From positions 62,001 through 126,000 of the forward strand of contig DUCM01000017.1 of NCBI GenBank assembly GCA_012959785.1: 64,000 bases of DNA, in the 5' to 3' direction. The notes beneath the pieces are model-generated. The model was given only the letters and a program-made list of their open reading frames with translations, did not search any database and was not told the origin of the DNA. The stretch comes from Planctomycetota bacterium (GTDB lineage Bacteria > Planctomycetota > UBA1135 > GCA-002686595). Shown here piece by piece: positions 61,129-64,000 of this stretch. A program made the translations under genes and the position numbers. Every line of letters starts with the position of its first letter. Position 1 is the first letter of the stretch.

Positions 61129-61287
61129 GCGGAGAGGATCCCAGGCCAGAGGCCGGAACACAAGAGCGGCGGGAGAATCGCGCCCCCGGCGGCATGGACC
61201 GGCCAAAATGGCTTGCTCAGAATGCTCGCCTGCTCCAAACTAGCGCCCAGTTGCTTTCGCCCCCCGAGCCCCAGGTAGTCCTATACG

Positions 61288-62100
61288 ATGCACATCACCG
61301 TCGAACCCCGAGAGACCTACGCCGTGCTGCACCTGCGTGGCGAGTTCGATACCTACTATGTGCCGGTCCTCCAGGAGGAGATCAACGGCCTACTCAAGGT
61401 TGGTATGCCCTTTGTGATTCTGAACATGCGTCTGGTGCGCTTTCTGAATTCCACGGCCCTGGGCGCCATCATCAAGGCCTCCAAGCAACTCGCCGCCGAG
61501 GGAGGCAAGCTGGTCATCTCGCGCCCCAGCAAGTTCAGCCGTGACATTCTCGAGAAGGTCGGCCTCGACCGAGTTGTGGCGATCTACGACAGCGACGAGG
61601 AGGCCGCGTCACACCTCGACAGCGAGGTTCAGCCCACCGACGAGAATGTGCTCTTCGAGGAGGATCGCTCATCGGTCATCTTCAGCCCACTGGACTCCGA
61701 GCGCGTCGCGCACTTCGTGGCTGGCGACGGCAAGCAAACTAACCCGGTTCACGGCCACTCCTTCGGCGAGCACTGGAGCGGCATTGGCCGCATGGCCGGG
61801 CTCGACGAGAAGCACCTGCGATTCACCTGGAACGGCGGCAACACCGACCTCGAACCCTTCGCCATGGCGCAGTTCACGGCCCTCGGAACCGAGTGGAAGA
61901 TCAAGTTCCGCCTGCCCCTCTTGCAAAAAGGCTACTGCGAAGCGGTGGCCTGCATTAGCGAGGTGGAAGAACGCCCCGACGGCATCAAGGTCCAGGCCAG
62001 CTTCAAGGAAATCGACGCCGAGACCCAGGCGGCGGTCAAGCAGTACGCCGCCGACATGGCCTACCTCAAGGATGAATTGCGTAAGGCCACCGATTCCTGA
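61288..62100 (+). CDS. STAS-domain anti-anti-sigma-like protein with C-terminal PilZ-like region
   Basis: 270 residues. About 1-105 form a STAS domain (HITVEPRETYAVLHLRGEFDTYYVPVLQEEIN, then FLNSTALGAIIKASKQLAAEGGKLVISRP), with Ser at the conserved phosphorylation site (NST, about residue 55). The rest, about 125-250, is a beta-rich segment (FSPLDSERVAHFVAG, AQFTALGTEWKIKFRLPLLQKG) resembling a PilZ-type domain, which could bind cyclic di-GMP; the canonical RxxxR motif is not obvious. It is divergent from the SpoIIE phosphatase, its probable dephosphorylating partner. Confidence 0.82.
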   Translation: MHITVEPRETYAVLHLRGEFDTYYVPVLQEEINGLLKVGMPFVILNMRLVRFLNSTALGAIIKASKQLAAEGGKLVISRPSKFSRDILEKVGLDRVVAIYDSDEEAASHLDSEVQPTDENVLFEEDRSSVIFSPLDSERVAHFVAGDGKQTNPVHGHSFGEHWSGIGRMAGLDEKHLRFTWNGGNTDLEPFAMAQFTALGTEWKIKFRLPLLQKGYCEAVACISEVEERPDGIKVQASFKEIDAETQAAVKQYAADMAYLKDELRKATDS

Positions 62101-62125
62101 AGCGTTCCCCGTAGCGGGCTAGACT

Positions 62126-63277
62126 TCACAAATCAGCCTTGCCCACCGCGGGCGAGAGTTCGGATGGGCTTTCGGTCTTGGGAGCTGCGGCCAGGGTGCG
62201 CAGGAGTAGGGCCTCGAAGTCCTCGGCCACGCGCACCCAGTTGAACTCCTCGAGAGCCACTTCGCGGGCCCGTTGACTCCAGCGCTTGCGCGCTTGCGGG
62301 GAGGCCGAAGCGCGGGTCAGGGCCGCACTCCAGGCATCTAGATTGCCGGGGGCGACCAGCAGGCCAGTCTCGCCATCGCGCACCAGGGCGCTCAAGCGTG
62401 GCAGTTTAGAGGCGATCACCGGCAGGCCGCAGGCCAGGGCCCGGGGGATCTGTTTGCCGCGCACGCTGTCGTCCACCGCCGGAACGCAGAGCAGAGTGGC
62501 GCTGCCCATCAAGCCCGGTAGCTCTTCGGCGCGCGGACGCTGCAACCAGTGCAGCCTCGCTCCCACGCCCAGACGATCGGCCAGAGCGCGCAGGACCTTG
62601 CGACCGTGCAGGGGCCCGTCACCGGCGAGTACCAGGGTCCAATCGCGGCCCTGTCCCACGGTGCGGGCAAAGGCTTCGATCAAACACTCGAGGCCGCGGC
62701 CGGGACCCACGCGGCCTGCGTAGAGCAGGATGCGTCCGCGCAGGCGGTGGTGCGAGACCAGACTCGAAGTCAATCCTGGCCGATAGTGCTGCAGGTCAAC
62801 GCCCGCGCCCTGGACTTCAATTCTGTTCGACTCGAAGCCCTCGCTCAGAGCTTGTTCACGAGCCTGTGGATCGAGGGCCACAACGCACGCGGCGCGGCGA
62901 CGCACCAGGGGGCCCCAGAGTTTCTGTCCCAGCCAACGCAACAAACGTTCGTGCCAGCGACCGGGCCCGCTGAAACCCGACTCCACCAGGATCAGCGGAA
63001 CCTCCAGGCGGTGGCAGGCGCGGGCGCCCTTCAAGGCCGCCGGGGAAAGGGCGTCGTAGGCAACGATGATCTCGGGCGCAAAACCCAAGAGGCTGCCATC
63101 GCCGTCGCCATCGCCAGCCTCGCTGGAGCGCGGGATGACCCCCGCCGGAGCACCGAAGCCCCGCACGGTGTGTCCGCGGTTGAGCAATTCGCGAGCCAGT
63201 TGGGGAGCCCAGTCCCCGCCCTTGACCCCCAGGTCGAAGGGGTTGAGCAGGATGGCGATGCGGAGGGAACGGGTCAC
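62126..63277 (-). CDS. family 4 glycosyltransferase
   Basis: 383-residue GT-B enzyme. The N-terminal Rossmann half begins RIAILLNPFDLGVKGGDWAPQLARELLNRGH; the sugar-nucleotide half has LLYAGRVGPGRGLECLIEAF, LVLAGDGP, and the acidic motif region VDDSVRGKQIPRALACGLPVIASKLP, where the usual EGFGL glutamate block is modified to VRGKQIPRALA. A short GDGDGDG tract follows the first strand near residue 56. It probably transfers a hexose to a lipid or glycan; substrate unknown. It converges with the STAS gene 25 bp away and lies next to a degenerate HAD phosphatase gene. Confidence 0.88.
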   Translation of the reverse strand: MTRSLRIAILLNPFDLGVKGGDWAPQLARELLNRGHTVRGFGAPAGVIPRSSEAGDGDGDGSLLGFAPEIIVAYDALSPAALKGARACHRLEVPLILVESGFSGPGRWHERLLRWLGQKLWGPLVRRRAACVVALDPQAREQALSEGFESNRIEVQGAGVDLQHYRPGLTSSLVSHHRLRGRILLYAGRVGPGRGLECLIEAFARTVGQGRDWTLVLAGDGPLHGRKVLRALADRLGVGARLHWLQRPRAEELPGLMGSATLLCVPAVDDSVRGKQIPRALACGLPVIASKLPRLSALVRDGETGLLVAPGNLDAWSAALTRASASPQARKRWSQRAREVALEEFNWVRVAEDFEALLLRTLAAAPKTESPSELSPAVGKADL

Positions 63278-63441
63278 GAAATTCAGTGAGGGCGAAGGGA
63301 TAGCCCGGTCTTAGAAGAATAGCCCTCTTTGGGCTCTCTTTCGACGGTTTCAGAGGTCGGGCTCAAGCCCAGTCCGTGGCTGCCGACAACAAGGCCGTCA
63401 ACCGGCCCCTTAGCCCGCTCTAGCCCCTGATTCTTTCTTCT

Positions 63442-64000
63442 ATGCCCCACGCCAGACACCCCCTCGATTCCATCCGTCCCGCCCTGCCCGGCACCACCCC
63501 GCCCCGCCGGGCCCTCTTCATCGATCGCTGGGGAACGCTGCTCGAGCTGCCCGAGAAGGGCTACGAGGCGCGCTTCGAGGAGGCCCGTTTCAGCCCTGGA
63601 GCCCTGGATCTCCTGTTCCGCGCCCACCAGGCTGACTGGAGCCTCTATCTCGTGGGCAACGAGGATGCCGTGGCCCTGGGCAAACTGGCCGACTCAACCT
63701 GGGCGCGCTTCGAACGCGACCTCATAGACCACATGGCCGCCCTTGGTGTGCCGTTGGAGCGCAACTACGCCTGCCTCGACCACCCTGAAAATGGTCGCGG
63801 GGAGCACCTGCGGGACTCGGTCTTCCGCCTGCCCAACACGGGCATCATGTACCACGCCAAGCAGCACGACGGCGTCCGCCTCGACAAGAGTTGGGTCATC
63901 GGCGACTCGTCCCTGGAGTTGGCTGCGGGTTGGCGCTCGGGTTGCTTGACGGCTGGCGTTCGCACCGGCCAGGCTTGCGCCGATGGCACCGTGGCGTTCG
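63442..64000 (+). CDS. GmhB/HisB-like HAD phosphatase, degenerate, partial
   Basis: The frame opens at ATG 63442 and runs off the window (186 residues visible). It resembles the D-glycero-D-manno-heptose-1,7-bisphosphate phosphatase/histidinol-phosphatase branch of HAD enzymes: ALFIDRWGTLLELPEKG at motif I, LYLVGNEDAVALGKLAD for motif II, and SWVIGDSSLELAAGWRSGC at motif IV. However, motif I reads DRWGT rather than DRDGT, losing the second (general acid/base) Asp, and the zinc-loop cysteines after CLDHPEN are not seen. It may be inactive or bind a nucleotide sugar. Adjacent to a GT4 gene, pointing to glycan metabolism. Confidence 0.75.
   Translation, partial: MPHARHPLDSIRPALPGTTPPRRALFIDRWGTLLELPEKGYEARFEEARFSPGALDLLFRAHQADWSLYLVGNEDAVALGKLADSTWARFERDLIDHMAALGVPLERNYACLDHPENGRGEHLRDSVFRLPNTGIMYHAKQHDGVRLDKSWVIGDSSLELAAGWRSGCLTAGVRTGQACADGTVAF

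Overview
The window is a GC-rich, gene-dense bacterial chromosome segment with weak Shine-Dalgarno signals, frequent GTG/TTG starts and many overlapping stop/start pairs. The content suggests a Planctomycetota-like or similar deep-branching marine/soil bacterium. Pointers are large secreted proteins (SBBP-repeat propeller, CRTAC1/FG-GAP protein, YVTN-propeller plus c-type heme protein, GH99-like hydrolase), a degenerate sulfatase-fold lipoprotein, BatA/DUF58 proteins and many signalling proteins (HDOD, GGDEF-FHA, SpoIIE phosphatase, STAS, propeller hybrid kinase). The lineage is inferred from gene content only. No phage, transposon, plasmid or CRISPR locus was seen.

Layout. 1-4.7 kb: N-terminal part of mnmG (minus), a small ORF, then a plus-strand run of a HEAT/TPR secreted protein, a class II HDAC-like deacetylase and a radical SAM enzyme. 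4.7-12 kb: a minus-strand run of seven genes: LolD/MacB-type ABC ATPase, FtsX-like permease, DUF3299-type lipoprotein, a second small DUF3299-like protein, a HEAT-repeat protein, a CnoX-like chaperedoxin and an acyl-CoA ligase. 12.1-16.2 kb: a compact aerobic benzoyl-CoA (box) locus, boxR divergent from boxC-boxB, with a duplicated operator in the shared promoter region. 16.4-20.5 kb: two secreted/lipoprotein genes, one a sulfatase fold lacking its catalytic residues. 20.5-28.6 kb: ALDH7-type dehydrogenase, FHA-GGDEF protein, HDOD protein, a tandem D-Ala-D-Ala-ligase-like ATP-grasp fusion overlapping a convergent methyltransferase, and two small ORFs. 28.8-36.3 kb: three large extracellular proteins, two of them convergent on a 43-bp perfect hairpin. 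36.9-41.4 kb: a second HDOD protein, a broken ArnT-type glycosyltransferase, tRNA-His, a ThiF/MoeB-type adenylyltransferase overlapping a MobA-like nucleotidyltransferase. 41.5-51.5 kb: a DUF4388 membrane protein, a lipoprotein, a Reg_prop hybrid histidine kinase, asnS and a coiled-coil membrane protein. 51.6-64 kb: NhaC-type antiporter overlapping an LPG-synthase/flippase-type membrane protein, GH99-like hydrolase, BatA-like and DUF58 proteins, GAF-SpoIIE phosphatase divergent from a STAS protein, GT4 glycosyltransferase and a partial degenerate HAD phosphatase.

The clearest biochemistry is the box pathway: BoxB forms the benzoyl-CoA 2,3-epoxide and BoxC cleaves the ring, with BoxR as the expected benzoyl-CoA-responsive repressor. 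boxA and a dedicated benzoate-CoA ligase are not in the window. The least explained items are the tandem ATP-grasp fusion, the ABC/DUF3299/HEAT/chaperedoxin run and the long hairpin.
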